Below, one piece after another: positions 6,811 through 15,078 of a stretch of DNA of 15,078 nucleotides (position 1 is the first letter of the stretch; each line of letters begins with the position of its first letter). The position numbers and the translations under genes were made by a program. Source of the DNA: JAVXAG01 sp036660615 (GTDB lineage: Bacteria; Bacillota; Clostridia; Peptostreptococcales; Anaerovoracaceae); the NCBI GenBank assembly GCA_036660615.1, contig JAVXAG010000037.1:1-15078 (forward strand), given 5' to 3'. The notes beneath the pieces were generated by a model. It did no database searches. It was not told the origin of the DNA and worked only from the letters and a program-made list of their open reading frames with translations.

Positions 6811-9652
6811 GAATAGTTTTGAAAATGATAGATTACAAAAGATTAATCAAAAAGACATAACTATGCCAATCGAGATATTGAAACAATGTGGAATTCAGTA
6901 TTGGACATACTATCCTTTGACTGACAATGCAGTACCTGGAGAAAATGCTATGGTGGAATTCGAAAGAACAAAATCGTGGGAGAAGTTTCCCCAAAGGCTA
7001 GTGGATATGGGGCTAATACATAGGGATAGTGTAGATGAGTGGCTGAGACTTCACGAGAGAATAAGACAAGGGGAACCTAATATTGAAGATGAAATATTAG
7101 TAGTAGAAGAAGGAATTCCTACTTGGAAAAAAATTCAATATACTTCTGTATTTGATGAAAGTGGGAAACCAGTAAGTGCTACTGGCATAGCAGAAAATAT
7201 TAGTTTGTATAAAGATATTTCTGAGAATTATGCCAAAGCAACTAAGGAATCAGGAGTTACACTTTGGATGCTTGACATCGAAAGCAAGACAATTTATGGT
7301 CTAAGTAATGGCTCTCATATTAGGGTATTTGACAAGATTAGTATAATACATAATGTACCGGAGGCTTTTGCCGAGGCTGGAAGTTCTTTGCATCATGATG
7401 ATGCGGAGGATTACATAGAAATGACCAATAAGATATTTGCAGGTGAACCTAAAGCAAAGAGTATTGGAAGGTGGTGGAATGGAGACTACAACAATTGGTG
7501 GTGGTATGAAACTTCCTATACGACAATATTTGATGAAAAAGGAAAAGCTATTAAGGCAATTGGAACCTCTGTTGATATTACAGAACGTGTCAGGTTAGAG
7601 GATCTTTATAACAAAGAACTCGAATGGAGAAAAGTACATAACCAAGATGTAATTGGCTCGTTCCAAATGAATTTAACACAAAACACTTGTGATGACGGAC
7701 AAAGCGATGTTCCTATAATAAAAACATTTCAAGGGAACGGAACGGTGGACGATTTTTTCCGTAGAGAATATGCCACCCATATGGAAAAAGACGATTTCGA
7801 AGAATATAAAAGTATTTTCAACAGAAATAACTTGATAAAGAAATATCAAAATGGTGAGACAAGTGTTACCAAAGAATCTTATGTTGATTTTGGTGAGGGC
7901 AAAATCCTTTGGATTAAGATAGAATTGGATATGTTTAAAAACCCTAAGAATGGAGATATAGAGGCATATATTTATGCCATAGATATAAATCAGAAAAAAA
8001 TTGCAAGGGCTTTAGTAGATTCAGTAGTTAATATGGATTACGACTACTTGGCATTACTAGACACAGCTATTGATGATTATATTATATATGCTAAAACAGA
8101 GGGGAACAGTCCACTGCCACCTTTTCATACTGGGAACTACGAGTATGAGGTTGCCAAGTATGCAAAAGAGTTTTTAGTTGAAGAAGATATTGAAAAGAAT
8201 ATTCATGATATGTCATATAAAAATATATTTGAGCAATTAGAAAAACAGGAAATATATACTACATATTGTCGCGTAAAAAACAATGACGGCAGTGTAGCAA
8301 GGAAAAAACTTCAGTTTTCCTATTTGGACAAGCCAAGAAAAAAAATTATTGCCACGAGAACGGATATTACAAATATATACAATGAGGAACAACGGAAAAA
8401 CCAGGCATTGAGAGACGCACTGATGGCCGCAGAACAGGCAAATGCTGCAAAGTCAGAGTTTCTATCTCGTATGAGTCACGAAATAAGAACGCCTATGAAT
8501 ACTATTATTGGAATGTCAACCTTGGCGTCTAATTGCGTTGACGATCCAGTTCAAGTGTCGGAATACCTTTCTAAAGTGGGAATATCAGCACGATTTTTAC
8601 TTTCTCTTATCAACGACATTTTGGATATGTCTAGAATTGAAAGTGGGAAACTTCTTATTCGTTATGAAAAGATACCTTTTGGAGAATTTATAGAAGAAAT
8701 AAACAGTATTTCCTATTCTTTAGCAAATCAAAAAGGCATTGACTATGATGCAATTGTTACGAGTTTTACAGAAGAAGAGTATATAGGCGATGCAATGAAA
8801 TTGCAACAAGTGCTTATTAACATAATCACCAATGCTATGAAATTTACACCAACGGGTGGAAAAGTACAGCTTGTTATTCATCAAGAAAAATTGAACAACA
8901 AGGAAGTATTGATGAAATTNNNNNNNNNNNNNNNNNNNNNNNNNNNNNNNNNNNNNNNNNNNNNNNNNNNNNNNNNNNNNNNNNNNNNNNNNNNNNNNNN
9001 NNNNNNNNNNNNNNNNNNNATGGATGGCATCGAAACGACAAAGGAGATACGCAAAATTGTTGGGCCAGACGTTACAATTATTATTATGACGGCTTACGAT
9101 TGGGCAGCTATCGAGAAAAAAGCAAAGGCAGCAGGAGTGAATCTTCTGATTTCCAAGCCTTTATTCAAGTCATCTCTTTCGTCTGCAGTAGAGAAAATTT
9201 ACGGTGGGAAAAGCATCAATTTGAATCAAGAAGCAAAGAGAGAATATGATTTTACTGGGAAAAGGGTTTTGCTTGTTGAGGACCATATTCTTAATATAGA
9301 AGTTGCTAAAAAATTATTGATGGCAAAAGGCCTAGAGGTGGAAGTCGCTGAAAATGGGATTCAGGCTATAGAAACTTTTGCACAGAAAAAAGAAGGGTAC
9401 TATGATATTATCCTCATGGATATTAGGATGCCGGTAATGGATGGGTTGACTGCGACTAAATCAATACGGCAGATGCGGAAACTTGATGCTAAAACGATTC
9501 CAATTGTGGCTATGACGGCTAATGCATTTGAAGAGGATGTAGAGAAAACAAAGGCTGCGGGAATGGACGCCCATTTAGCAAAACCAATAGAACCATCACT
9601 ATTATATAAGACTATAGATAATTTTTTACGTGAAGACGAGAGCAATAAATGA
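6803..9652 (+). CDS. Cytosolic PAS hybrid histidine kinase with two receiver domains (interrupted by an assembly gap)
   Basis: Sensor kinase predicted to autophosphorylate and pass the phosphoryl group to its own receivers. Four PAS-type domains (about 25-137, 140-265, 272-400, 402-525) lead to HisKA with H559 in SHEIRTPMN and then the N-box (N673, N677) of the ATPase domain. At codon 706 the sequence enters 100 N. The G1, F and G2 boxes of the ATPase and the first half of REC1, including its phosphoacceptor Asp, are hidden. REC1 resumes at 9020 with MDGIETTKEIR, TAYDW and its conserved Lys (9155-9157). REC2 is complete: VEDH, phosphoacceptor Asp at 9419-9421, MTANAF, Lys at 9581-9583. By family comparison near 160 codons are missing, so the in-frame passage through the gap is luck. 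PAS2 has a Trp cluster (224-225, 232-234). No membrane helix is seen. It is coupled to the upstream EAL gene by an 8-bp overlap. The HATPase-REC-REC order is familiar from clostridial hybrid kinases. Signal unknown. Confidence 0.92.
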   Translation: MNENSFENDRLQKINQKDITMPIEILKQCGIQYWTYYPLTDNAVPGENAMVEFERTKSWEKFPQRLVDMGLIHRDSVDEWLRLHERIRQGEPNIEDEILVVEEGIPTWKKIQYTSVFDESGKPVSATGIAENISLYKDISENYAKATKESGVTLWMLDIESKTIYGLSNGSHIRVFDKISIIHNVPEAFAEAGSSLHHDDAEDYIEMTNKIFAGEPKAKSIGRWWNGDYNNWWWYETSYTTIFDEKGKAIKAIGTSVDITERVRLEDLYNKELEWRKVHNQDVIGSFQMNLTQNTCDDGQSDVPIIKTFQGNGTVDDFFRREYATHMEKDDFEEYKSIFNRNNLIKKYQNGETSVTKESYVDFGEGKILWIKIELDMFKNPKNGDIEAYIYAIDINQKKIARALVDSVVNMDYDYLALLDTAIDDYIIYAKTEGNSPLPPFHTGNYEYEVAKYAKEFLVEEDIEKNIHDMSYKNIFEQLEKQEIYTTYCRVKNNDGSVARKKLQFSYLDKPRKKIIATRTDITNIYNEEQRKNQALRDALMAAEQANAAKSEFLSRMSHEIRTPMNTIIGMSTLASNCVDDPVQVSEYLSKVGISARFLLSLINDILDMSRIESGKLLIRYEKIPFGEFIEEINSISYSLANQKGIDYDAIVTSFTEEEYIGDAMKLQQVLINIITNAMKFTPTGGKVQLVIHQEKLNNKEVLMKXXXXXXXXXXXXXXXXXXXXXXXXXXXXXXXXXXMDGIETTKEIRKIVGPDVTIIIMTAYDWAAIEKKAKAAGVNLLISKPLFKSSLSSAVEKIYGGKSINLNQEAKREYDFTGKRVLLVEDHILNIEVAKKLLMAKGLEVEVAENGIQAIETFAQKKEGYYDIILMDIRMPVMDGLTATKSIRQMRKLDAKTIPIVAMTANAFEEDVEKTKAAGMDAHLAKPIEPSLLYKTIDNFLREDESNK
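8920..9019. other. Assembly gap 2 (100 N)
   Basis: Exactly 100 N separate the N-box of the ATPase domain from the middle of the first receiver domain. A literal 33-codon filler could not hold the remaining ATP-binding boxes, a linker and half a receiver. About 160 codons (near 480 bp) are expected from the related kinase at 11921-15076 and from usual REC length. Confidence 0.93.
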
Positions 9653-9662
9653 GATGCCCCAG

Positions 9663-9669
9663 AGAAGGA
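9663..9669 (+). promoter_or_regulatory. Ribosome binding site that favours the 9676 start
   Basis: AGAAGGA lies six bases before the ATG at 9676. An in-frame ATG at 9649 would overlap the upstream stop as ATGA, but only a weak GAG-like site precedes it. The 9676 start drops nine residues that match nothing I recognise. The ATGA arrangement is a credible alternative because it is a common coupling signal. Confidence 0.6.
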
Positions 9670-9675
9670 AAACTT

Positions 9676-11907
9676 ATGAAAGATAAACAACAAACACAAA
9701 TTTTTAATAACATACCGGGAGTAGCATTTGTCGATATTAGTGAGCCTAAAAAAGCCCAAGAAGAACTGGATAAAACACAAAAGAAATTGGCAGCAGCCAT
9801 TGAACATGCAGGGCTTGCTTACTGGGAATACGATATTGCAAATAACAGGGCATATTTGAACACGATTTCGACAACGGAATATACCTTAGATGAAGTGCTT
9901 GAAAACTATCCAGAAAGCCTATATGAGACTGGTGCAATTCACAAAGACAGTATAAAACTGTATGACTCGTTGGTTCAAGCAGTGAGACGAGGAGAGCCAA
10001 CAGTTAGCGCTGAAATTAAAACAATTGATGCTGAAGGTGATTTAGTATGGAAACGTGTGCGTTTTACTACATTGTTTGACCAAGATGAAAAACCATACTG
10101 GGCTGTTGCAACAGCTGAAAGTATTAATGAGTATAAAGAACTAGAAAATCATTTCCAAACGGTTTTGGATCAGAATAAAATTGACACCTGGCTATTTGAT
10201 TTGCCAAGACATACAATTATCCAAAATAACAACACAGAGAATGTTTATGGGGTTCACACAGTAGAAATACCCAATGTGCCAGAGGATCTTATCGCAAAGA
10301 AATTATGTCATCCNNNNNNNNNNNNNNNNNNNNNNNNNNNNNNNNNNNNNNNNNNNNNNNNNNNNNNNNNNNNNNNNNNNNNNNNNNNNNNNNNNNNNNN
10401 NNNNNNNNNNNNNAAAAGCCAAAGTACGCAATTGCAAGGATATAAATACGGTATTTCATATTCATATACTGCTGTTATAAAGAGTACTTCTGAGAAATAT
10501 GTTACAAAAGAAGACAAAGAACAATACCTTAATCAAATGTCTATAAAAAATGTAATGGAACAGTTAAAAAACAAAGACAGCTATGAGGTTATTTATCATT
10601 TTGTGGACGATGATGGGGAAATCCATACAAAACAAGCAAGATTCGCCGTACAAGATAGGGTGACTGGAATAGCAGTATTTAGCCGTACTGATGTGACGGA
10701 TATGCTGACACAGCAAGAGAAACAGAAGATTGCGCTGACTGAGTCATTGGCTATTGCCCAGCAGGCAAACAATGCCAAATCAAAATTTCTTTCCTCTATG
10801 AGCCACGATATAAGAACTCCAATGAATGCTATTATTGGAATGTGCAATCTAGCTATTGAAGATGAGGGAAATAATCAACAGATACACGAGAGTTTGCAAG
10901 TGATTCAGCAATCATCAAGGTTGTTACTTTCTATGATAAATGATATTTTGGATATGAACAGAATAGAAAGCGGTAAAATAATTTTGACAAAGGAGACTTT
11001 TTCAATTTCGGAACAGATGGAGATTGCTACAAGCAGGGCAAGGGGATTTGCCAGCAAAAAGAATCAAGGGATAGAAACGTATCTGAACATTACACACGAC
11101 TGTTGTATTGGAGATGTGGTGCGACTTCACAGGGTATTTGACAACTTCTTATCCAATGCGTATAAGTTTACCAGTGAGGGCGGACGCATTACTTATAGAA
11201 TAACAGAGTCACCACTAGAAAATAAAAATATCGGTTTATATAGATTTGAGATAGCGGACAACGGAATAGGAATGACAGAGGAGCAACAAGAACACATCTT
11301 TGAACCATTTTATCGAGTACAAAATTCTATGACTTCGCGGACTGAAGGATCGGGGTTAGGACTACCTATTACAAAAAGCATTGTGGACTACATGGGTGGT
11401 ACGATTTCGGTGGATAGTAAACTTGGAGTTGGAACGACTTTTACTATAGAACTTCCATTGCGTTTTGGACAGGAAACAATGACTAGGAACGAAACTAAAA
11501 ATATTTCGGAGTCATATGATAAATTGTGTGGAGCCAAAGTGATACTTTGTGAAGATCACCCAGTTAATCAAATAGTTGCAACTAGAATTTTGGAGAAGAA
11601 AGGTATAATTGTAACTGTGGCCAACAATGGCAAAGAAGGGTATGAAATCTTTGAGAAAAGCGATGTGGGCGAGTATGATGCCATATTAATGGATATACAA
11701 ATGCCAGTTATGAACGGATACATTGCCACTCATATGATAAGAGAATGCAATCATTCTCAGGCGCGAACTATTCCAATTATAGCGATGACGGCCAATGCTT
11801 TTACAGAGGATATACAAAAGAGTATTGATTCTGGGATGAATTATCATCTAGCAAAACCTATTGAACCGAAGCAATTATATGACGTATTGCAAATCTATTT
11901 GAAATAG
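9676..11907 (+). CDS. Cytosolic PAS hybrid histidine kinase, single receiver (interrupted by an assembly gap)
   Basis: Second sensor kinase of the operon. The N-terminus holds only the first and last strands of a PAS domain (NNIPGVA joined to FVDISEPKKAQEEL, residues 11-31). An intact PAS (about 37-155) and the start of another (from about 158) follow, cut at codon 213 by 100 N. After the gap, the end of the pre-kinase PAS-like module (IKNVMEQL, RTDVTD) leads to HisKA with SHDIRTPMN (His codon 10804-10806) and a complete ATPase domain: N-box (SNAYKFT), G1 (DNGIG, Asp at 11257), F-box (EPFYR) and G2 (GSGLGL near 11347). The terminal REC has CEDH, phosphoacceptor Asp at 11692-11694, MTANAF and Lys at 11854-11856. 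If it matches its neighbour kinase, about 230 codons are hidden in the gap. All catalytic motifs are present, so an active kinase is expected. No membrane helix is seen. The 9649 start is possible instead. Signal unknown. Confidence 0.92.
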   Translation: MKDKQQTQIFNNIPGVAFVDISEPKKAQEELDKTQKKLAAAIEHAGLAYWEYDIANNRAYLNTISTTEYTLDEVLENYPESLYETGAIHKDSIKLYDSLVQAVRRGEPTVSAEIKTIDAEGDLVWKRVRFTTLFDQDEKPYWAVATAESINEYKELENHFQTVLDQNKIDTWLFDLPRHTIIQNNNTENVYGVHTVEIPNVPEDLIAKKLCHXXXXXXXXXXXXXXXXXXXXXXXXXXXXXXXXXXKSQSTQLQGYKYGISYSYTAVIKSTSEKYVTKEDKEQYLNQMSIKNVMEQLKNKDSYEVIYHFVDDDGEIHTKQARFAVQDRVTGIAVFSRTDVTDMLTQQEKQKIALTESLAIAQQANNAKSKFLSSMSHDIRTPMNAIIGMCNLAIEDEGNNQQIHESLQVIQQSSRLLLSMINDILDMNRIESGKIILTKETFSISEQMEIATSRARGFASKKNQGIETYLNITHDCCIGDVVRLHRVFDNFLSNAYKFTSEGGRITYRITESPLENKNIGLYRFEIADNGIGMTEEQQEHIFEPFYRVQNSMTSRTEGSGLGLPITKSIVDYMGGTISVDSKLGVGTTFTIELPLRFGQETMTRNETKNISESYDKLCGAKVILCEDHPVNQIVATRILEKKGIIVTVANNGKEGYEIFEKSDVGEYDAILMDIQMPVMNGYIATHMIRECNHSQARTIPIIAMTANAFTEDIQKSIDSGMNYHLAKPIEPKQLYDVLQIYLK
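10314..10413. other. Assembly gap 3 (100 N)
   Basis: Exactly 100 N lie between the first part of a PAS domain (IPNVPED, residue 199 onward) and the second half of the pre-kinase module. In the kinase at 6803-9652 these two points are about 230 residues apart, so near 700 bp may be missing if the architecture is the same. The reading frame continues across the gap only by chance. Confidence 0.9.
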
Positions 11908-11920
11908 AAGGGAGAGTACG

Positions 11921-14900
11921 ATGAAAAGTTTCTCGGAAATGAAAGAAGAATTAATGAAACTATCGCTACCCATTGGGATAATCATCGTGACGGCATATCC
12001 GGAGTACAACATTACCTATGCAAATGACAGGTTCTGCCAAATGCTTGGATTTGCGGATCAAGCTGAATTGATGGGCGGAAAACAAAGGTCTGCGTGGGAT
12101 TATATATGCCAAGAGGACAAAGAAAGACTAAAGCAAGAAGCATCACATAGAAATGGTGATCCGGAGCCTTATGATATCGCATATCGTATTGTAAAAAAGG
12201 ATAAGGGGCTTATGTGGGTTAATCAATGTTCCCAACATATGGTTGATAAAAATGGTGTGGAACAGGTATATGCGTATTATACGGATATTACGCCAATAAA
12301 AAATATGGAGGCGGCCCTTCGTGCTGGCACAAAGCAATATGAAACTTTGGTAAACTCAATCCCAAGTGGTGTTGGAGTATATCAATGGAACGAAACGTTT
12401 ACACCGATTTTTATTAGCGATAAAGTATATGACATCTGCGGTATGACAAAGGAAAAATACTGTGAAGTGACTAAAAAATCCACATTGGATGTATTCCATC
12501 CCCATGATAGGGAAGGTTTATTAGAGGCGGTGCAAGGATCATATGAAGGGAAACATAAATTTGATTATACTCATCGTGTGTTGCAAGATGATGGTAGTTA
12601 TCGATGGATTCGTGTTTCTGGACAAGTGTTAGAGGATGACGATCACGAGCCAATACTGTATGCCGTTTTTTCTGATGTTCACGAACAAATAATGGCTGAG
12701 CGGGCTCTTCGCGAAAGTGAATTCCGATATGCCACTGCTATAAAATCGTCAAACATCAATATATGGGAATATGACTATTATGCAGATACTATGACTATCT
12801 ATTCAAAGTCACCGAAAGTAAACCAAGAGAACTTAGTTATAGACGACTATCTTCATTCGGTTGTTGCGGAAGGCCATATTCGAGATGATAGTGCTATTGT
12901 ATTTTTTGATATGATAAGGAAATTAAAGGAAGGTAGCGTTGAAGAAACAGCCGAATTGTGGATTCGTGAAAAGGCTACTTCTGAATTTTGGTGTGAACGG
13001 GTTGTCTACACAAATATTTTTGACGATAACGGGAAGCCAACAAGAGCTTATTGTGTGGGACATGACATAACAAAGGAAAAAGAGGCGGAAAAGCGTTATC
13101 ATGATGAGCTTTCATATCGTGAAGCTATGCAAAAGGCAACGATGGCTTCAATCAACGTGAATCTAACGAAGAATACTATTTTGGACTATAAAAGTATGTT
13201 CCCAGAAGTTACAATGAATATGAAATCTGCAAGAACTGCGCAGGAGTATTTTGATTATGTCTATACTGAAATAGTAACTGATGATATGAGAGACCAATGC
13301 AAGGCAGTTTTTAATAAAGATGCTTTAATAAGACGTTTTGAAAACGGTGAAACAACGGTATCTATGGAACTTCAGAGACAGATTAAGAACCGTAGGTATT
13401 GGACTGTTGTAACTGGGCATATGATGAAAACTCCTGGGACAAATGAGGTTGTAGCATTTTTATATTCAACCAATGTTACAAATGAAAAAACTATGCAAAA
13501 TGTTATGAATGCCATAGCAAAAACGGACTATGATTTTTTGGTGGTAGTGGATGCTTTGAAAAATACAGCAGTACGCTATAGTGAGAGGGAATTAGGTAAG
13601 GACTATGCTCACGAAACAGAACATTTTGAAGAAGAAACTCAGGAATACTTAAAGGGAAATATATGTGAAGAAGATTATCAGAGGGTAGCGCCGGAGTTAA
13701 CGATAAAAAATATTGTTGAACAGTTAGATGCTCACGAAACATACAGCATTTTTTATTCAGTACCAAGTGATGACGGAAGTGTGAGACAAAAGGAATTGCA
13801 TTTCAGTTATATTAATCGCCAATTAAAGAGTATATTAATGACAAGAAGTGATATCACTGCGGCAGTGGAAGAAAAAGAAAAAAGAAATCAAGAGCTTGTA
13901 CAAGCGGTAAAAATGGCGGAGCATGCAAATGCAGCAAAATCCGAATTTCTTTCATCGATTAGTCACGAGATTAGAACTCCTATGAATGTGATTATGGGAA
14001 TGGATCAGTTGGTATCTCAAAATATAGATGACCATAAATTTGTCAAGGAATGTATTGAAAAATCCCAATATGCTTCTCACTATTTATTACAATTGCTCAA
14101 TGATATTTTGGATATGTCCAAAATTGAAAGTGGAAAGGTGGTTCTCACTAATGAGGTTATTAATTGCAATAGTTTTTTAGATGCAATCAATACTATTATA
14201 GGGAGTCAAGCAAAGATAAAAGGTGTCAACTATGTGGTTGATGAATACAGTTGCCGTCAAAATAGTTACAAGGGTGATAGTGTCAGGTTGCAACAAATAC
14301 TGATAAACATTCTTTCTAATGCAATAAAGTTTACGCCCAAAGGTGGCACTGTCAAACTGAAAATTAGTCAAGGGGCTTCTGATGGAAAAACAGTAAATAT
14401 TAATTTTGAAATAAGTGATACTGGAATAGGTATTGGAAAGGCATTTTTAGCGAATATCTTTAAACCATTTTCTCAAGAGCATAGCGGAACAAATAGTAAT
14501 TATGGCGGAAGTGGCTTAGGCTTGGCGATTTCTAGGAACCTTGCAAAGTTTATGGGTGGGGACATTATGGTAGAGAGTGTTCTGGGTAAAGGTACTACTT
14601 TCCGAGTGGACATTCCTTTTGAAATTCCTGAAGGTCAAGCTGAAATATGCCTAACTCAATGGGATGAGGGAAAAGAGGTGGATTATGATTTCTCAGGCAA
14701 GAAAATTTTACTTGTTGAGGATCATGAGTTAAATATTATAGTTGCAACAAAATTGCTTGAGTTCAAGAACGCTCAAGTTGATGTAGCTGAAAATGGACAG
14801 ATAGGTTTCAATATGTTTGCCAATGGGCCTGAACATAATTACGATGCGGTACTAATGGATATTAGAATGCCTATTATGGATGGACTTCAATGTGCAAAGA

Positions 14901-15076
14901 AAATCAGACGTCTTCCAGGAAAATGGGCAAAGGTAGTCCCAATTATTGCCATGTCTGCCAATGCATTTGATGAGGATGTCATCAAATCAAAAAAAGCAGG
15001 AATGAACCAACATCTTGCAAAACCAATTGATGCGCAGTTACTTTATAGGACACTTTACAACTTTTTTGAAAAGTAA
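11921..15076 (+). CDS. Cytosolic five-PAS hybrid histidine kinase with C-terminal receiver
   Basis: Only kinase of the cluster with no gap (1051 residues). Five PAS-type domains (about 10-130, 137-262, 268-392, 398-523, 525-650) precede HisKA with H682 in SHEIRTPMN. The ATPase domain has N796/N800, G1 at 833-837 (DTGIG), F-box F847-x-PF and G2 at 862-868. The receiver (927-1045) has E933/D934, phosphoacceptor D980, S1012 and K1034. All motifs needed for autophosphorylation and intramolecular transfer to D980 are present. No HPt, helix-turn-helix, signal peptide or membrane helix is seen, so it is probably cytosolic and needs a partner for output. Its kinase and receiver resemble those of the kinase at 6803-9652 (both have GKxxLLVEDHxLN) more than the kinase between them. 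AAGGGAG (11908-11914) lies six bases before ATG, 13 bp after the upstream stop, so it is part of the same operon. The stop is two bases before the window edge, so anything downstream is unseen. Confidence 0.96.
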   Translation: MKSFSEMKEELMKLSLPIGIIIVTAYPEYNITYANDRFCQMLGFADQAELMGGKQRSAWDYICQEDKERLKQEASHRNGDPEPYDIAYRIVKKDKGLMWVNQCSQHMVDKNGVEQVYAYYTDITPIKNMEAALRAGTKQYETLVNSIPSGVGVYQWNETFTPIFISDKVYDICGMTKEKYCEVTKKSTLDVFHPHDREGLLEAVQGSYEGKHKFDYTHRVLQDDGSYRWIRVSGQVLEDDDHEPILYAVFSDVHEQIMAERALRESEFRYATAIKSSNINIWEYDYYADTMTIYSKSPKVNQENLVIDDYLHSVVAEGHIRDDSAIVFFDMIRKLKEGSVEETAELWIREKATSEFWCERVVYTNIFDDNGKPTRAYCVGHDITKEKEAEKRYHDELSYREAMQKATMASINVNLTKNTILDYKSMFPEVTMNMKSARTAQEYFDYVYTEIVTDDMRDQCKAVFNKDALIRRFENGETTVSMELQRQIKNRRYWTVVTGHMMKTPGTNEVVAFLYSTNVTNEKTMQNVMNAIAKTDYDFLVVVDALKNTAVRYSERELGKDYAHETEHFEEETQEYLKGNICEEDYQRVAPELTIKNIVEQLDAHETYSIFYSVPSDDGSVRQKELHFSYINRQLKSILMTRSDITAAVEEKEKRNQELVQAVKMAEHANAAKSEFLSSISHEIRTPMNVIMGMDQLVSQNIDDHKFVKECIEKSQYASHYLLQLLNDILDMSKIESGKVVLTNEVINCNSFLDAINTIIGSQAKIKGVNYVVDEYSCRQNSYKGDSVRLQQILINILSNAIKFTPKGGTVKLKISQGASDGKTVNINFEISDTGIGIGKAFLANIFKPFSQEHSGTNSNYGGSGLGLAISRNLAKFMGGDIMVESVLGKGTTFRVDIPFEIPEGQAEICLTQWDEGKEVDYDFSGKKILLVEDHELNIIVATKLLEFKNAQVDVAENGQIGFNMFANGPEHNYDAVLMDIRMPIMDGLQCAKKIRRLPGKWAKVVPIIAMSANAFDEDVIKSKKAGMNQHLAKPIDAQLLYRTLYNFFEK

Positions 15077-15078
15077 GC

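Noticed and set aside
9400..9807. Minus-strand reading frame of 135 codons
   Set aside because: It lies opposite conserved receiver and kinase N-terminal coding sequence and has no recognisable domain, so it is a shadow frame. Other minus-strand frames were rejected for the same reason.
1..15078. CRISPR array, insertion sequence, tRNA/rRNA, phage or defence genes
   Set aside because: No spaced repeats, transposase, integrase, RNA-gene signature or nuclease domain was seen. The window is almost wholly signalling genes.

Overview
The window holds five genes, all on the + strand and all encoding large, PAS-rich signalling proteins with no visible membrane segment. Low G+C (by eye well under 40%), strong AGGAGG-type ribosome binding sites, a consensus sigma-A promoter and the style of the PAS arrays point to a Firmicute of class Clostridia. 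Lachnospiraceae is my best guess, made from family memory and not from a marker gene. Three runs of exactly 100 N (6227-6326, 8920-9019, 10314-10413) look like scaffold gaps of unknown true length in a draft assembly.

Layout: (1) 1-133, leader with a plausible promoter. (2) 134-3442, a diguanylate cyclase: SnoaL/NTF2-like domain, about six PAS-type domains, then an intact GGDEF. (3) 3443-3556, an intergenic region with a perfect TTGACA-17-TATAAT promoter. (4) 3557-6810, a c-di-GMP turnover response regulator: REC, degenerate GGDEF, intact EAL, PAS, pseudo-REC, GGDEF (its core lost in gap 1), Cys-rich PAS. (5) 6803-9652, hybrid histidine kinase with two receivers (gap 2). (6) 9676-11907, hybrid histidine kinase with one receiver (gap 3) and a vestigial PAS at its N-terminus. 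(7) 11921-15076, a complete hybrid histidine kinase. Genes 2 to 5 are separated by -8, +23 and +13 bp, so they very likely form one operon. Gene 1 lies just upstream with no terminator seen after it.

Working model (inference): cytosolic PAS arrays sense small molecules, redox state or partner proteins. The three hybrid kinases feed phosphoryl groups to their own receivers, and possibly through an HPt protein encoded elsewhere to the intact receiver of the EAL protein. Gene 1 makes c-di-GMP and gene 2 degrades it. No DNA-binding output, HPt domain, transporter, defence system or mobile element is visible. Each domain type is known. The unusual part is the concentration of cytosolic multi-PAS kinases beside opposing c-di-GMP enzymes, with several specific degenerate or vestigial domains.
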